Program-made: the position numbers and the translations under genes
Shown: positions 1 to 11,941 of the stretch, one piece after another
Numbering within the stretch: position 1 is the stretch's first letter
Layout of the letters: every line of letters starts with the position of its first letter
Assembly (NCBI GenBank): GCA_960531495.1
Contig: OY482863.1
Location: 7,715,000-7,778,999, forward strand
Length of the DNA stretch: 64,000 nucleotides
Direction: 5' to 3'
Source of the DNA: Zeus faber
Taxonomy: Eukaryota > Chordata > Actinopteri > Zeiformes > Zeidae
Notes under the pieces: model-generated
What the model was told of the DNA's origin: nothing
The model's database searches: none
What the model saw: the letters and a program-made list of their open reading frames with translations, nothing else

Positions 1-535
1 ATTTGTGGGCGTGTTGGCTCAAAACCGACTGGCTGTTGTCGGCATGCCAAACATTTCAAACCTCTCTCCTTTTCCATACTTAATATACTTTATATACATA
101 GATGGGGCCTTGTGTACTTATGATTTATTTATTTAAATGGTGTGGCTGTTTATTTAATGAAATAAAATAACCTCTCGAAAAAATTGCGTAAATAAACTTG
201 CCACATTTTTTATTTTAAAATAAAAAATGATCCTTGTTGGAGAAACATAAAATGACGCATTCCTTATTTTGTCGATAGTTTAAGGGATGTTTTTAATTTA
301 AAAAAATAGCCTAATCACGAACAATACGCTGTGGTTCCGGGTGTCTATTTTCCAAAGCTTGGCGGCATTGAGAGCGTATCTTCCCTCCTATTGGCTGTCG
401 CCCGGCGTTCGGCGCTGCTCATTTGCATAAAGCTGCAGCCTGCTCAAATTTCCTTGAGCAGGAAAGAAGCTGCCAGCTCGTCGGTGGTCGTTGCGCCACC
501 CCCTGCGGCGGGATGAAGCCGAACTCTGTTTGAAA
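1..535. other. no gene seen
   Basis: AT-rich to about 310, then mixed composition. Short open frames only; nothing recognised. Confidence 0.6.
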
Positions 536-650
536 TGCATTGCAGCCTGTCACTTTGCAGCCTGTCACTTTGCAGCCTGTCACATTGCAGCCTGTCACAT
601 TGCAGCCTGTCGCATTGCAGCCTGTCACTTTGCAGCCTGTCACATTGCAG
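536..650. repeat. 15-bp minisatellite
   Basis: About eight tandem copies of a 15-bp unit, TGCAGCCTGTCACTT with small changes. Because the unit length is divisible by three, it opens reading frames on both strands at 419-937; these are repeat artefacts. Confidence 0.95.
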
Positions 651-2139
651 CGCTCCGTCGCCTATGGTGCGACCCTGCCATAATAACTTCAACCATACCT
701 CAGCCAAACTTCAAACTGGTGCTGGGAAACCGTTTAAATCGATATTTTCTTCCTCGCATTGGGAATTGCCATTGTGAGGCGTTGGTGTGTCCTTTGAAAT
801 GTTGCTCCCTTCTTACCATGGTCCAGCCGAACTGGGGGCCCAGGTCTCTGAAGTACATTGTGGCTGTGGTCCCAACGGGAAGGCTCTGCAGGACCTCATC
901 GTCTTTCAGAGGTTTTCCCTCTGAAATCAACCAATGACTCATTCAGTTAATGAAGCGTTCAACAATTTTTCTGACAATATTACTTATAAAAGAATGGATT
1001 ATGGATTATGGGATGGAGAATAGCTTGCGCTCCGTCATGAGCCAACGTGGATTGAGCTGCTTGACTTTATGTGGTGTGATAGAAAGTGAGTCATCGATCA
1101 AGAAGAAGAAGAGAGAGAGCACGTTAGGAAAGGTACGAGCTCTTTAACATGACTTCATGGAGGCTTCATGGAAGTTCTCAGCTGATGAGGTGATGTGATA
1201 TATTAGCGTCCAAACGGGGCCATTTTGTATATTGACATAACAATATCATAAATATCATTAAGTATTGTATTTGTATTGTACGGGGAGGCGTTGCAAAGAG
1301 AACTCTATTTTCAATTGGATAAAAATATTTTTTCCCCGTTTTAAATAAATCTATTTAACCATCGACAGTATAAGTCGTGGCCCAGGGGTTGCGGGCTCTG
1401 GTCGTGGGCCATCAACACTCACGAATTGAAACATTTGAAATTCAGGAAAACCCTCCTATTTTGCGCGGAGGGGCGCGCCTGCACGTGGCCGGAAAGTCTG
1501 CCCTTCCCAAAGGCTCAGGGTGACGGCGCTGCTAACCTGTTTAACAGATAATAGGGGTGCGATAATTGGATGACATTTTTAGAACGTGTAGTCGAGGGAG
1601 AGGCGCTGTCCCAGAAAGCTTTCTTTTTTTATTTTTTCTTTTCTCTCCCCCAAACGATAAAGAAGCACGTCTCCCGCTCTCAGAGAGAAAGCGGCGACGA
1701 GACGCTGCTGCTCTCCGTGCTTTGCAGGATCCAGATCGGCTCGCTGTGTTGAATTTGGAGAGTGCGGCGCAGCGCTTCCTAGCAGGTCGTTCTTTATATG
1801 CTCCAGGAGATATCCGGGCAACGTGACGGCACAAAAGTCATAACTTTCAATCCGCCTCGTGTGGTAACCTTGGTTACAGAAGCTCTGTAATAATTTAGCA
1901 CGCTTTCGACGCTGCGTCAGCGATCCGTGAAAGGTGAAAGGTCAGTGCTGGCGATGCCTGGGGAATATTTTGTTTCAGGCACCTTTTTAGAATCTCCAAC
2001 AGAACTCCTCTCCATTCCTCGTGGTGTAGCCCGTGACGGAATAATTGGATTGGGCTTCAGGTACTCGTCACCGAACGACCCGAGTTCTGTTCCTACAACC
2101 AGGTCGTTAAGTGAATTGGTCGACAAGCGAAGACCGTGT
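651..2139. other. no gene supported; overlapping short frames near 1541-1834
   Basis: Overlapping open frames of 60 to 97 codons on both strands at 1541-1834 occur in locally GC-rich DNA that includes a T-rich run. None resembles a known family. The rest holds nothing I recognise. Confidence 0.5.
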
Positions 2140-2600
2140 TATTTCACGGTAAGGGGGCGTGGCTGGTATATATGGTGGTATATATGGTGGTATATATAGT
2201 GTATATAGTATTATTTCACGGTAAGGGGGCGTGGCCATTGGGAACGCTGGTGTAGTGAATACTGACAGACTGCGAGACTGAGAACAGTGATAAGATGAGA
2301 TGTATACAGTGTATGTAGTGTATATAGTATATGTAGTGTATATATAGTGTGTATATAGTAATAGTGTATATATTATATATATATATATAGTGTATAAGAT
2401 ATAGTTTATATAGTGTATATCGTTTATATAGTGTATATAGTATATATAGTGTATATAGTATAATGCATATAGCAGATATAGTATATATAGTGTATATAGT
2501 AGATGTAGTGTATATAGTGTATATAGTAGATATAGTGTATATAGTAGATATAGTGTATTTAGTATATATAGTGTACAATACAGACTGGTCAGAGAGCTGG
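2140..2600. repeat. TA-rich minisatellite and 24-bp direct repeat
   Basis: The segment at 2140-2163 (TATTTCACGG then TAAGGGGGCGTGGC) recurs exactly at 2212-2235. Between and after lie degenerate GGTATATAT and GTGTATATAGTA repeats to about 2575. The long minus-strand open frame 2216-2845 comes from this simple sequence. Confidence 0.9.
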
Positions 2601-3504
2601 TCGTAAGTCTGAACGGTGGTTAAACGGGTAGATAGTAAATTGAGGAGTACCTGTACTAGAACTACTAAAACTTTTGGATTGTTTTTATTTATTTTTTGAC
2701 AATATTGGCTCGTTTGGGGATACGGCGACAGATTATCAAAACACGTCCTCTTACTGGGGTGGAGCTTGAGGGCCTGTCGGGCTGGATACCACTGAGGATC
2801 TGCAAAACACACACAAAGAACCAAACAAACATGGGAAGCACACAAACAAGGGATGAGTGCGCCGCTAGAAGCAGGTAGACGGGCTGTGGCGAGACAGCAA
2901 GGCGTGAGGCGAGTACGCCAGTTTGGCTTCAGGCCCGATAATAATTAACCACAATGGAGTGGCGTCAAGCTTGGCTACTTCTGACGGACTCGGAGAGCCC
3001 CGGGCTTTGGCAAACATTCGCCAACCTAGAACCACAGTGGGCTTGAGGAGAGTAAACAAGAAATAATGTTTTTCGTAGAGCGACTCTCCGTTGGGGTGGG
3101 GATGGTGGGTGGTGGGGGTTAGGGACGTGACATTGACTCCCCCACTCGCTGAAGCCACGTCAGCGGTGTATTCATGACCACATTCGTTATTAAAGTGCTA
3201 CAAACATTGACCGTCGGGAGGAATTTTCGTTTGTGATATTGCAACTTAGGCTAAAGACTGAATTGAATTTTTGAAATATCGTGAGTCAAGAATCATTTAT
3301 TATTCGTCTCACAGGTGCCACTGCGCTTAACACACAAACACACACACACGCATGCAGGGGGCAGCCAGAAGCAGAGGGCTGCCTTCACTACGTCAGCCCC
3401 CGGGGACCATTTCCGGGTGGTGTATTGGTGTTGCGGTCAGGGACAGGGCAGCAAAGTGTTCTGCATGTTTTTAATTGGGGTAATATTTTATGCTGGAGGA
3501 GACC
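2601..3504. other. no gene seen
   Basis: Mixed composition with a short CA run near 3330-3350. No coding or repeat family recognised. Confidence 0.5.
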
Positions 3505-3650
3505 CATGTGAGCAGGGGTAGAACAGGCAAACTCCACACAGAAAGAAAGGCCCCTGATCGGGGGAGAACCCGCCTCAACGCGACGCCAACAGCTCCCCAG
3601 GTGGGAATCAAACCCAGGGCCTACTTGCTGTGGGGCAGCCGTGCTTCAGC
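3505..3650 (-). mobile_element. tRNA-derived SINE fragment
   Basis: The reverse complement reads as the common fish SINE-like repeat seen in better form at 25530-25705, with the B-box GGTTTGATTCC (minus strand, 3614-3604) and, downstream, CTTTCTGTGTGGAGTTTG. The A-box side is eroded. Confidence 0.6.
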
Positions 3651-3877
3651 CTTGCCTTTCATATGACATTTCTCAAGCCTCAGACCATAGAAATGATCCC
3701 TGTATATATATCCAGTACGATCTATAATAATATGAGTGGATACTGAGTCAAGTCTATTGTTGTTTTCTCCATCAGGAAAAACTGAATAGTATCTATGTAA
3801 CTTAGTCCTGATCACCCTGTTGAGGGCTGTTATCAATAATGACTGGCAGGCACATTATCCCGCTTATTACATGGCTA

Positions 3878-4385
3878 TGGTCACGGTTCTGCCTTGTTTC
3901 GTTATCAGTCTATTCTGTTCCTTCCTTTGCGCTGTTTTGTTATAGTTCTGTCACAGCTTTGGACGCCATGTGTTATTCGGTCTCTCTGTTTATTTCTCCT
4001 GCCGTTTCAGATTCGGTCTTCCCGAGAGTTCTGCCCCATCCGATCGGCTTCCCCCCTCGTCAACACCGTGACATCATAGCATTGTGACAACAAGTCCGTC
4101 TAGGCCTGTCTATATATCCCTGTCCGGTTCCCGGTGACAGATTGTGTAGTCTCCTCCACCCAGCTGTCCAATGTCCTGGCCTGCCTGGTCCTGACAGAGT
4201 TCCCGCCTTCTGGATCCCGGACTTACCCCTTCGCCTGCCCCTTTTGGATTGTTAGCTCTACGGATCTCCTGGTTTTGACCCCGGCTTGTTTTGTCGCAAT
4301 AAACCCTTGATCCTTTGCGCCCCTGAGCCTTTGTTGTGTCCTGCCTTTGGGTTCACCAGACAGCACTCGTGACCGTGTGATGACA
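3878..4385 (+). mobile_element. solo LTR, gypsy type
   Basis: The 508-bp block starts TGGTCACGG and ends GATGACA. It has CCTGGTTTTGACCCC and AATAAA at 4298-4303, as in other fish gypsy LTRs. The flanks are GCTA at 3874-3877 and GCTA at 4386-4389, a 4-bp target duplication. No internal coding region adjoins it. Confidence 0.65.
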
Positions 4386-4934
4386 GCTACTCACGAAATA
4401 GAAGAGTACATTGAGATGGAACATTGATTTCAAATTATTTGAGTTATTAACTAGTATGTCTATTGAGCTTACGCAAAGACAAATAGTACATAACAGCATA
4501 ACGAACACCAGGCGCAGAAGTGGTTGCCTGTGGCAACGGTTATTATTAACAGATCAGCAACTGTTATTCATAGATAACTAACCACTCATTACTGCTGTTG
4601 GCCAATCAGAATTGAGTATTCCACAAAGCTGTGTAATGAATATTAAAAATAAGAGGAACATGACTGTTAGGTTTAGGGACACAAGAATTGCTTAACCAGA
4701 GTGCCATCAACTTGTCAACACTTACATGATTTGTGAAAAAGACTCTTGATCTCGCCGATGGTGGAGTGAGGCTCCACCTGAGAGAAGAGAGGCAAGAAGG
4801 AATGGAAGTGTGCTCCGAGGGTGAATGGATGGGCTTTGATAAGGTGCTGTCACTTCTCCTTTCTTCTCAATCAAATGTTGACTCTCAGTTACAAGACTCA
4901 TGGTGATCTTTAAGATGACAAGAGAGAAGTCAAA

Positions 4935-5030
4935 CTCAGCACATACACCATGCAATACGCCTAAGGTTTGTGGGACTGGTGGGGTGCGAGGTATTTGGGT
5001 AGAGGCTTGGCGGGCAGCTACGATCTGGCC
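4935..5030 (+). repeat. dispersed repeat D, copy 1
   Basis: ACTCAGCACATACACCATGC and GTTTGTGGGACTGGTGGGGT, through GGCGGGCAGCTACGATCT, match 25210-25300 in the same order and strand with scattered mismatches. Family unknown. Confidence 0.65.
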
Positions 5031-6065
5031 CCTTACACTCCGGCCTTGGTTTGCTTGCACCTCATGACTATCCTACAAATTTTACACGACTCATAACTCG
5101 CTTAGAACACATACACACCCGCATCAAACTTTCTCCAAACAACACAAGACCAGACCAGGGTCTGCGGGGCAGGAGGGGCGTGAGCCGTCCAGGTTGGACA
5201 CTTTGGGTGGTGTCCAGCATCAGGGGGCAGTGGCAAGATCATTTTTCAACATCAATGGTTTAGCAGGAAATAGTTGCGGGAAATGCAGCCGACCGCTCAC
5301 AATTACACGTTTGTTTTTGGAGGCCAATGCCAAACATCATTGAAGACAGTAGCTCACAATTCCTTGTGAGTCTGGGGTTTGGTACATCCTGGTTTAAAGG
5401 AAATGATACTACAATGAGCCACGTTGAACACATTACTGTAGCCGATAACGTTTTTTGTATAAAGGTACGCATAATTAAATCTGCTCCACCTCAAAGCTTG
5501 CTCCACTGGCCAGAACTACAACGGGATGGAAGTGCGCTCGAAGTTTTTTCGTGTGTTTTATCTGGGAGTGAAGAGCAATAGAGGTGCTCCAACGCAGCAT
5601 TAGAGCATTCAGATCGCTATAAGATACCTTACCTTCTCTAGGAAGCAGAGCTGCTCCTTTGTCCTGGCATCCAGGACCTCCACCTGTCAATCAACCATGA
5701 CAAACACGAAGGTCCCCATTGTAAGTCCTAAGTCCACTGATAAATACGTAGACGGATAAATGAATCAACACTTTAGACATTTTAGAGGAATTAATTCCTT
5801 TTCCCTATATGTCAATAATTGCACAGAGCTAAAATTGGGCTTGACAATGTTCAAAGTGAAATGTTTTGACATAAAAGTAGATGAAACATTCAGTCCTGCA
5901 CAGCTCAAATGGAGAGGTAGTATGTTAAAAAAAAAAAAAAAAATCCTGAACCCAAATCCCATAGTAATACACAGTAGTATGTTGTCTCTATAGAATTGTC
6001 CCAAAGGATCCTTTTGGAAACTATGATATTTTGGGACAATTTCTATAGGACTCCTGTAGTCTACT
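5031..6065. other. no gene seen
   Basis: Single-copy-looking DNA with an A-run at about 5926-5941. Short frames only. Confidence 0.5.
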
Positions 6066-6520
6066 CTACCTCTATGCTGCCTCACTCTACTCTACCTCTA
6101 CCACTCTGCACTCTACCTCTACCACTCTGCACTCTACCTCTACCACTCTGCACTCTACCTCTACCACTCTGTACTCTACCTCTACCACTCTGTACTCTTC
6201 CTCTCCCACTCTGTACTCTACCTCTACCACTCTGTACTCTTCCTCTACCACTCTGCACTCTACCTCTACCACTCTGCACTCTACCTCTACCACTCTGTAC
6301 TCTACCTCTACCACTCTGCACTCTACCTCTACCACTCTGTACTCTTCCTCTACCACTCTGTACTCTTCCTCTACCACTCTGTACTCTACCTCTACCACTC
6401 TGTACTCTTCCTCTACCACTCTGCACTCTACCTCTACCGCTCTGTACTCTTCCTCTCCCACTCTGTACTCTACCTCTACCACTCTGCACTCTACCTCTAC
6501 CACTCTGTACTACTCTCCCT
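6066..6520. repeat. 21-bp pyrimidine-rich minisatellite
   Basis: About twenty tandem copies of ACTCTGCACTCTACCTCTACC with A/T and C/T variants. The unit is divisible by three, so frames of 135 to 269 codons open on both strands (5996-6805, 6082-6503). They are not genes. Degenerate CT-rich DNA continues to about 6870. Confidence 0.97.
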
Positions 6521-6879
6521 TCCTCTACTACCTCCCTCTGCGCTACCTGCCCTTACCTGCCTCTACTCTACCTCTACCTAATCTCTACTCTACCTCCCTC
6601 TACCACGACGCGATCTTCCTCTTATACCTCTGTCCCTCTACTCTACCTCCATCAACCTCTACTCCACCTCTCCCTCCGTCTACGACCTCCTCTCCGCCTC
6701 CACTACTTCACCTCTCCTCTACCTCCTTCTATGACCTCCACTCCAGCTCCACCACTTTACCCCTACTCCACCTCCTCCTGCTACCTCTGCCCTCCCTCCC
6801 TCTAGCACTACCTCTACTCTACTCTACATCCACCTCCGTCTACTACCTCCACTCTACCTCTACAGGACACTGCTGAGGG

Positions 6880-9800
6880 AATCCATGGAAATACGTGATA
6901 TGATTTGATTCTTTCTTTTGTCCGTTCCGTTATTGGACGATTATCTGTTTTGTTCCATTTTCATGTGACTTTCTAGTCACATATGACTGCAACGCCACGC
7001 GCGGCCAGCTCAGCCTACAGTCGACCAGGCAACTACAACAACCTTAACAACATTTTCGGCATTGAAATCACTGGCGCCGCTGCTGTGCGGGCCCCACCGG
7101 GCTCATTTTCCTGATTGGTTCGTCCCAATCAGAATAATGAGAAACGCCCGAGTCAATCGTGTTGGGGGAGCATCGGGGTGGTGGTGATGGTAGCGGTGGT
7201 AGTGATGGAGACTTGTATCTCCGGCCTTTTTTTTCCTCCATCTTAATTAGACCCCCTCAGCAGTGATATACAGCATATGTGCCCCCTCCCCCACCCTCCC
7301 ACCCCAAGGTACAATTTGCCCTGAAAGCAGGCTGTAGTGTGCTGCTCAGCAGAGCTGTCCCCCGCCGCCAGCTAGGATTGGTTGCCTTTCCTGGGCAGTG
7401 TAATAACTCGCTAATGGATACCTAAAGACTTTTTTGAGAGCGGAGTACACCAGACACAGGGAAGCGGGGGGTTGGGGGGCGGGGGGTTGTAAAGAGCGAG
7501 AGATGGAGCAAAAATGGAATACAAAGAATTGCAAAGGTCCCTCTTTCTGTTCGGGCGCACGCGGTCATCACTGCGAGATGAGAAGTGCATGCTGGGAGAT
7601 GCCTCTTTGCACAGCGCTTGTGTTGAGGCGGTGAGTTGTTCTGGGGCCGGAGTCTGGGTGGAATAGTGTTTGCTTAGTGGTTTCATGCCCTTTAAATCTG
7701 ATAAGCAGTGATGTCTCTGGCGTCTGGGGGGGGGGGGGGGTGGCGCTGCTGACAGCACAGGTTATGTGTGTGTGTGTGTGTGTGTGTCAGGAGAAAGTTT
7801 TATTAAATATTCATACCTATTTATATTTCTTAGTACAACATGTTGTATAGCGACATATAATACAGTATATTAATGCAAATGAAAAATTCATGGCTGTTGT
7901 TAAGAGTGGTGTTGTTCAATCACAAAGAAGCTTGTTAGGGTCTGGGTTAGGGTTGGGAGGGGCGGTTCCTTAAAGTCTTGATATTAATCCGTTAACTGAT
8001 TATTGCAACGGCTAATTCTAATTCCCTGGAATCAATTGTGACGTTAAACCTTAATTGAGCGCGAGAGCAACTTAGCCGGCATATGCCATGTTTCATCCGG
8101 ACGATTTTCCTTCCACAGCATGCCAGATATTGGACGCAATCCTCGTTGTCGATAACCTTCTTTTCTTAATTCAGGACAAGTGAATCAATGAGGCACTCAG
8201 CTGATTTTCTCTCCCTTTATTTTTTCATGGACTGCCAATCCCAAATTTGCCGAGACCTTCCACCCCCTCCGGCTGTTAAGAGGGGGCTGTTGTTCACAGA
8301 GTCAAGGACGATTGATTGATTGATGGACGGGGCCCCCCCCCCCTGCAATGTTTCAAATGTGCTCTGAGAGGTAAGTGATTTGACAGCTCTGCTGATGTGT
8401 CCAAAGTGCCGGGTAGCTGGTGCAAAAGTGAAGAACAGCTTTGACGTAGCGCAGATGAGAAATCACGCTGAAGGAGTAAAACCCTCGAAAGTAACAGTAA
8501 CAGGAGAAGGAAATTGTCAATGTCCTCGTGTTGTGTGTTTGAAACTTTATTTCTTCCAGTTGTGACTTTCCATTCAGTCAATTTTTGGCCTACGAATCCA
8601 AAGTATCCTATAATGGTTCAAATGCGTTATATTGAACTAACCTGTTTGACCAATATCAAAAAAGAAAATAATATATAAATAAAAATACATCTAAATATAT
8701 TTTTATTATTAATATTATTATTATTATTTTATAAGTTATATATATTAAATGCATACAGTATATAATATTACAAATACTATATTAGATGTATATATGTGAT
8801 GATTATTATTACTATTATTATTATTAATATTATAAATCTTAATTTCATCCATTGGGAGGCTACTCTGTGGGGGTCTAGGGGCCCTCAGGCTCAAGGTTGG
8901 GCACCTTTGCTATACAATACGTTCCCCGCTGGGAGCACGGCACAAATGCCAGAGTGTGTCATAAATTAGTTTGAGATGCACTTATATTAAATTACTCCTC
9001 CGCCAGTTTTCAGTTATTGGGCCAAATATTTGGGAGTGGTCATGCGAGTCAGGCACTGCGGAGTAAGAGGAAAAGCGGCAAAGAAGAGAAAGAAAACATC
9101 ACATCATTCTCAAAGTGCGTGATCTAGGCTATAACACGGCAGAGTGTTGGAGAGGAAACTCAAAGCGTACGGGTGACTGTGGAACCCGGCGAGAGCCATA
9201 ATTGGGTAACGAGGCCCCCACCACCCTGTAAGGAGGGGCAGAAGATCGCCCCCTTAAAAAGTCACACTGACATTCTTATTTTTAAGTCGCCATGGCTCCA
9301 TGATGCAAAAAAAATAATTGCGGAGCTATTTCTCCCCCCCCCGGTTGACGGGGGAAACGGCAACCGTCAAACACACGAGCAGCATGCCTCTCCGCTTGAC
9401 AATGAAAGAATACATACCCAAACAAAAGCCCGTGCCCAAAGCCATAAATGACTTCGACTTTTCCTCTTTAAAATTCCTCAACATGTTCTCCTTCTTGCGT
9501 CTTATTTCCAAGAGCAAACCGTCGTCCTGCCTTTGCCCCAGTTCTTGGGTGACTCGTGCTGAGAAGTACCGGATTAAGTTCCCTGCTTTGCCCGAAACGA
9601 GGCCTTGACCGCGCCAGAACGCAGATAACTCGTTTCCCTCAGCACGACTGGGACACTTTCACGCTTCGCACAAATTTTACCAAGTTTCTGCAATTGACCA
9701 ACCCCCCCAAACCCACCCACAAAAAAAAAAGGAAGGGTCAAACCATCGCTTACCTCAAAGAAGGTGGCTCTGCTCATGGCGGTGTGTGTGGATGTCCCGA

Positions 9801-9905
9801 TTCTGCTTTCTTCTGCGTGGAAAATAATAATAAAAAAATGATTTAAAAAAAATGCCCTTTAGCGATACACACACATAACCTTGCACCCTCGCTCCCATCC
9901 CCTAA

Positions 9906-9908
<3 letters not shown>
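6880..9908. other. single-copy-looking noncoding DNA
   Basis: Contains a G-run (7728-7740), a TG run (7763-7788) and an AT-rich ATTATT stretch (8690-8840). A MITE-like end (GGTTGGGCACC) lies near 8896. The block 8040-8230 has no repeat signature and could be a conserved noncoding element, but this cannot be judged without comparison. Confidence 0.4.

Positions 9909-9962
<54 letters not shown>
9909..9962. repeat. (CA)n microsatellite
   Basis: Uninterrupted CA dinucleotide run of about 27 units. Confidence 0.97.
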
Positions 9963-9965
<3 letters not shown>

Positions 9966-10138
9966 CGGGCATGCAGGAGTAGTTCCTCATGCTGTCAAGG
10001 ACAATGACCAGCTCTGACTGTCTTGCTCTTGCCACCCTCCTTCACTCTCTCTCTCTTTCCCACCCTGTCTCTATATCTGTTTCTCTTCAGTCTCACTTTC
10101 CCTCCCTCCCTCCCTCGCTTTCTCTATCTGAAACCCTT

Positions 10139-10173
10139 CTGTGTGTGTGTGTGTGCGTGTGTGCGCGTGCATG

Positions 10174-10226
<53 letters not shown>
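10139..10226. repeat. (GT)n microsatellite, interrupted
   Basis: GT/GC runs with an interruption near 10160-10176, which open Cys-Val and Thr-His frames on the two strands. Confidence 0.97.
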
Positions 10227-10229
<3 letters not shown>

Positions 10230-10690
10230 AAGGTTGGGTGCTTTGGGGATTGAGGGAGGGACAGACTGCCAAGCACTACATACATATTTTGACATAACAC
10301 TGTTTTAACACCGTTAACTGAGTTAGTACATAATAGTCATTCGATTTTTTGTTTTTGTAACCTATACCAAGAATATATCCTGCAGTCGCAATTCGAATTG
10401 CATTTTGCATATTGTGTATATTTTTATATATTTGGCTTTCTTATATTTCTGTAGTTTTTTTGGGGCTATCTGTATATATTTGACTATTTTTAGCATTATT
10501 AGTATTATTTTAAAATTATTATTTAGAACATTTCAAGGCTTAAAGTTTTGCCCCTTTGGACTGCATTGGAGCATAGTCGGAAGCTGCAGCAGAGTGCGTT
10601 GAGCAGGCAAAAGTGACGGGGGCGGGGGCGTCTGATTGGAATCTGATTGGCCCAAATACACAGTGCACTGGGCTGGAGCTAAAGCGCTCG
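10230..10690. other. no gene seen
   Basis: AT-rich until about 10550; no recognised feature. Confidence 0.5.
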
Positions 10691-10694
10691 TTTT

Positions 10695-11387
10695 TTAATT
10701 CACCAGAAACCCCAGGCTCCGGAGCTGGACGAGCAGCACCCCCATGTGGGAGTGTGCCGATTCCTTGGACCCCGCTATTATCAGGAGATCATTCTGATAT
10801 GACAGAACATTTTTTCCCCGGGAGCGCAGAGGGGCATTAGCTGCCTCCACACAAATTGGGAAAATTTTGGGAGCCAGAGAGAGACCGAACGGGAGAACAC
10901 AAAACTTGTACGCCCTGTCCTGAAAGGCGAACCTCAGATGTGCGTGCCTTTCCATAATTGGTATGTGAAAGTAAGCGTCTTTCAAATCCACCGACATGCA
11001 CCAGTCTCCCCGTCGGTTAGATTGGAACAGGCGACGGTGCTTTAACACTCGAAGCGGGAGCTTTTTCAATGTTTTCCTTGAAATTCTCAAGTCGAGAATT
11101 GGTCTCAGGGAGGAGCCGCGTTTTTTGGAATGAGAAAATATCTGCTGTAAAAAACACAGTTTCTCTCCCTGTCCATTACTTGGCAAATGGCGCCCTCCTC
11201 CATCAAGGACTGAATTTCCTGTTTCAGGATGAAGGACGTTAATTCCGAGACTTGCGTCTGTGTGACTCGAGCAAACGCCGGTGGACGGAGGGCGAACTGC
11301 AGCACATAACCCTTTTGTATCGTCCTCTCTACCCAGGGAGAAACTGCGCATGCGCGTCTCCATACGACGCACATGCCCGAGGGTCAC
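10695..11387 (-). pseudogene. DIRS-like reverse transcriptase remnant
   Basis: The minus strand encodes a reverse transcriptase of the tyrosine-recombinase (DIRS) retrotransposon type. Visible motifs in order are: WVERTIQKGY with ILKQEIQSLMEEGAI and YSRYFLIPK in one frame (11105-11374), then, in a second frame, LRPILDLR, SVDLKDAYFHIPI, HLRFAF and VLPFGLSLAPKIF. The catalytic Y-x-D-D box reads SYQND, so one catalytic aspartate is replaced by asparagine. The two halves are joined by a frameshift near 11110-11165. Both defects show a dead copy. RNase H and the tyrosine recombinase are not seen to the left of 10690. Gag-like reading frames may continue to about 11800. Confidence 0.8.
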
Positions 11388-11800
11388 CTGTGTGTGTGGA
11401 CTTGGTACAGCAGAATGTCTTTTTCATGCTAAAACTCGGGGTTGAGCAGACGGTCCATCAGCACGAATCCCCTCTCCGTGGTGGCTCAGGTCCTCCACGC
11501 CTTTCTGCCCTTCATTGCCGAAGCCTGCAGCTGCTGGTCAGCAGGAAGGGTCCCTGTTCCAGCCCCTCATCCCGTCAACAGGGGGAGAGGGACGTCTCCT
11601 GGCCCGGAGTCGTGGGGTTCTGGACCCGCCATGCACTTGGGGGCCGTCTGATTTCCGAATGCTCCTGCGATGAACCGCGTTTCTCAGGACGCGAGGACCA
11701 GCTCCGACGGGGCATGACATTTTTCAATGCTACCGACTCCTTCGGCCGCGCGCACAAATTTTTGGGTGGTGTCCACATTGAGCCCGAATAGGCCTGACAC
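11388..11800 (-). mobile_element. probable upstream part of the DIRS-like element
   Basis: Minus-strand frames here (for example 11575-11778, peptide piece NLCARPKESVALKN) lie immediately upstream of the reverse transcriptase in the same orientation and have comparable GC content. I take them as decayed gag/linker sequence of the same element. The match to a family is weaker than for the RT, and the element boundary is not visible; a CA microsatellite begins at 11893. Confidence 0.4.
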
Positions 11801-11891
11801 TTTCACTGGAGCCTGTTTTTCTCCTTCTCAGAGATCTGTGACAGGTTTAGCATAGGTGGCGCTGTGCCACCACCGAAAACCCCATCGCATG

Positions 11892-11892
<1 letters not shown>

Positions 11893-11940
<48 letters not shown>
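11893..11940. repeat. (CA)n microsatellite
   Basis: Uninterrupted CA run of 24 units. Confidence 0.97.

Positions 11941-11941
<1 letters not shown>

Noticed and set aside
419..937. Overlapping 74-148 codon ORFs on both strands
   Set aside because: They come from the 15-bp minisatellite and show repeated residues in every frame.
2216..2845. 209-codon minus-strand ORF
   Set aside because: Most of it is translation of TA-rich simple sequence (Ile-Tyr-Thr repeats).
5996..6805. 269-codon plus-strand ORF and 135/138-codon minus-strand ORFs
   Set aside because: They are created by the 21-bp minisatellite, whose period is a multiple of three; all show the same seven-residue repeat on both strands.
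7920..7960. GGGTTAGGG-like words suggesting telomeric repeat (also near 12855)
   Set aside because: Only one or two imperfect units; no tandem array.
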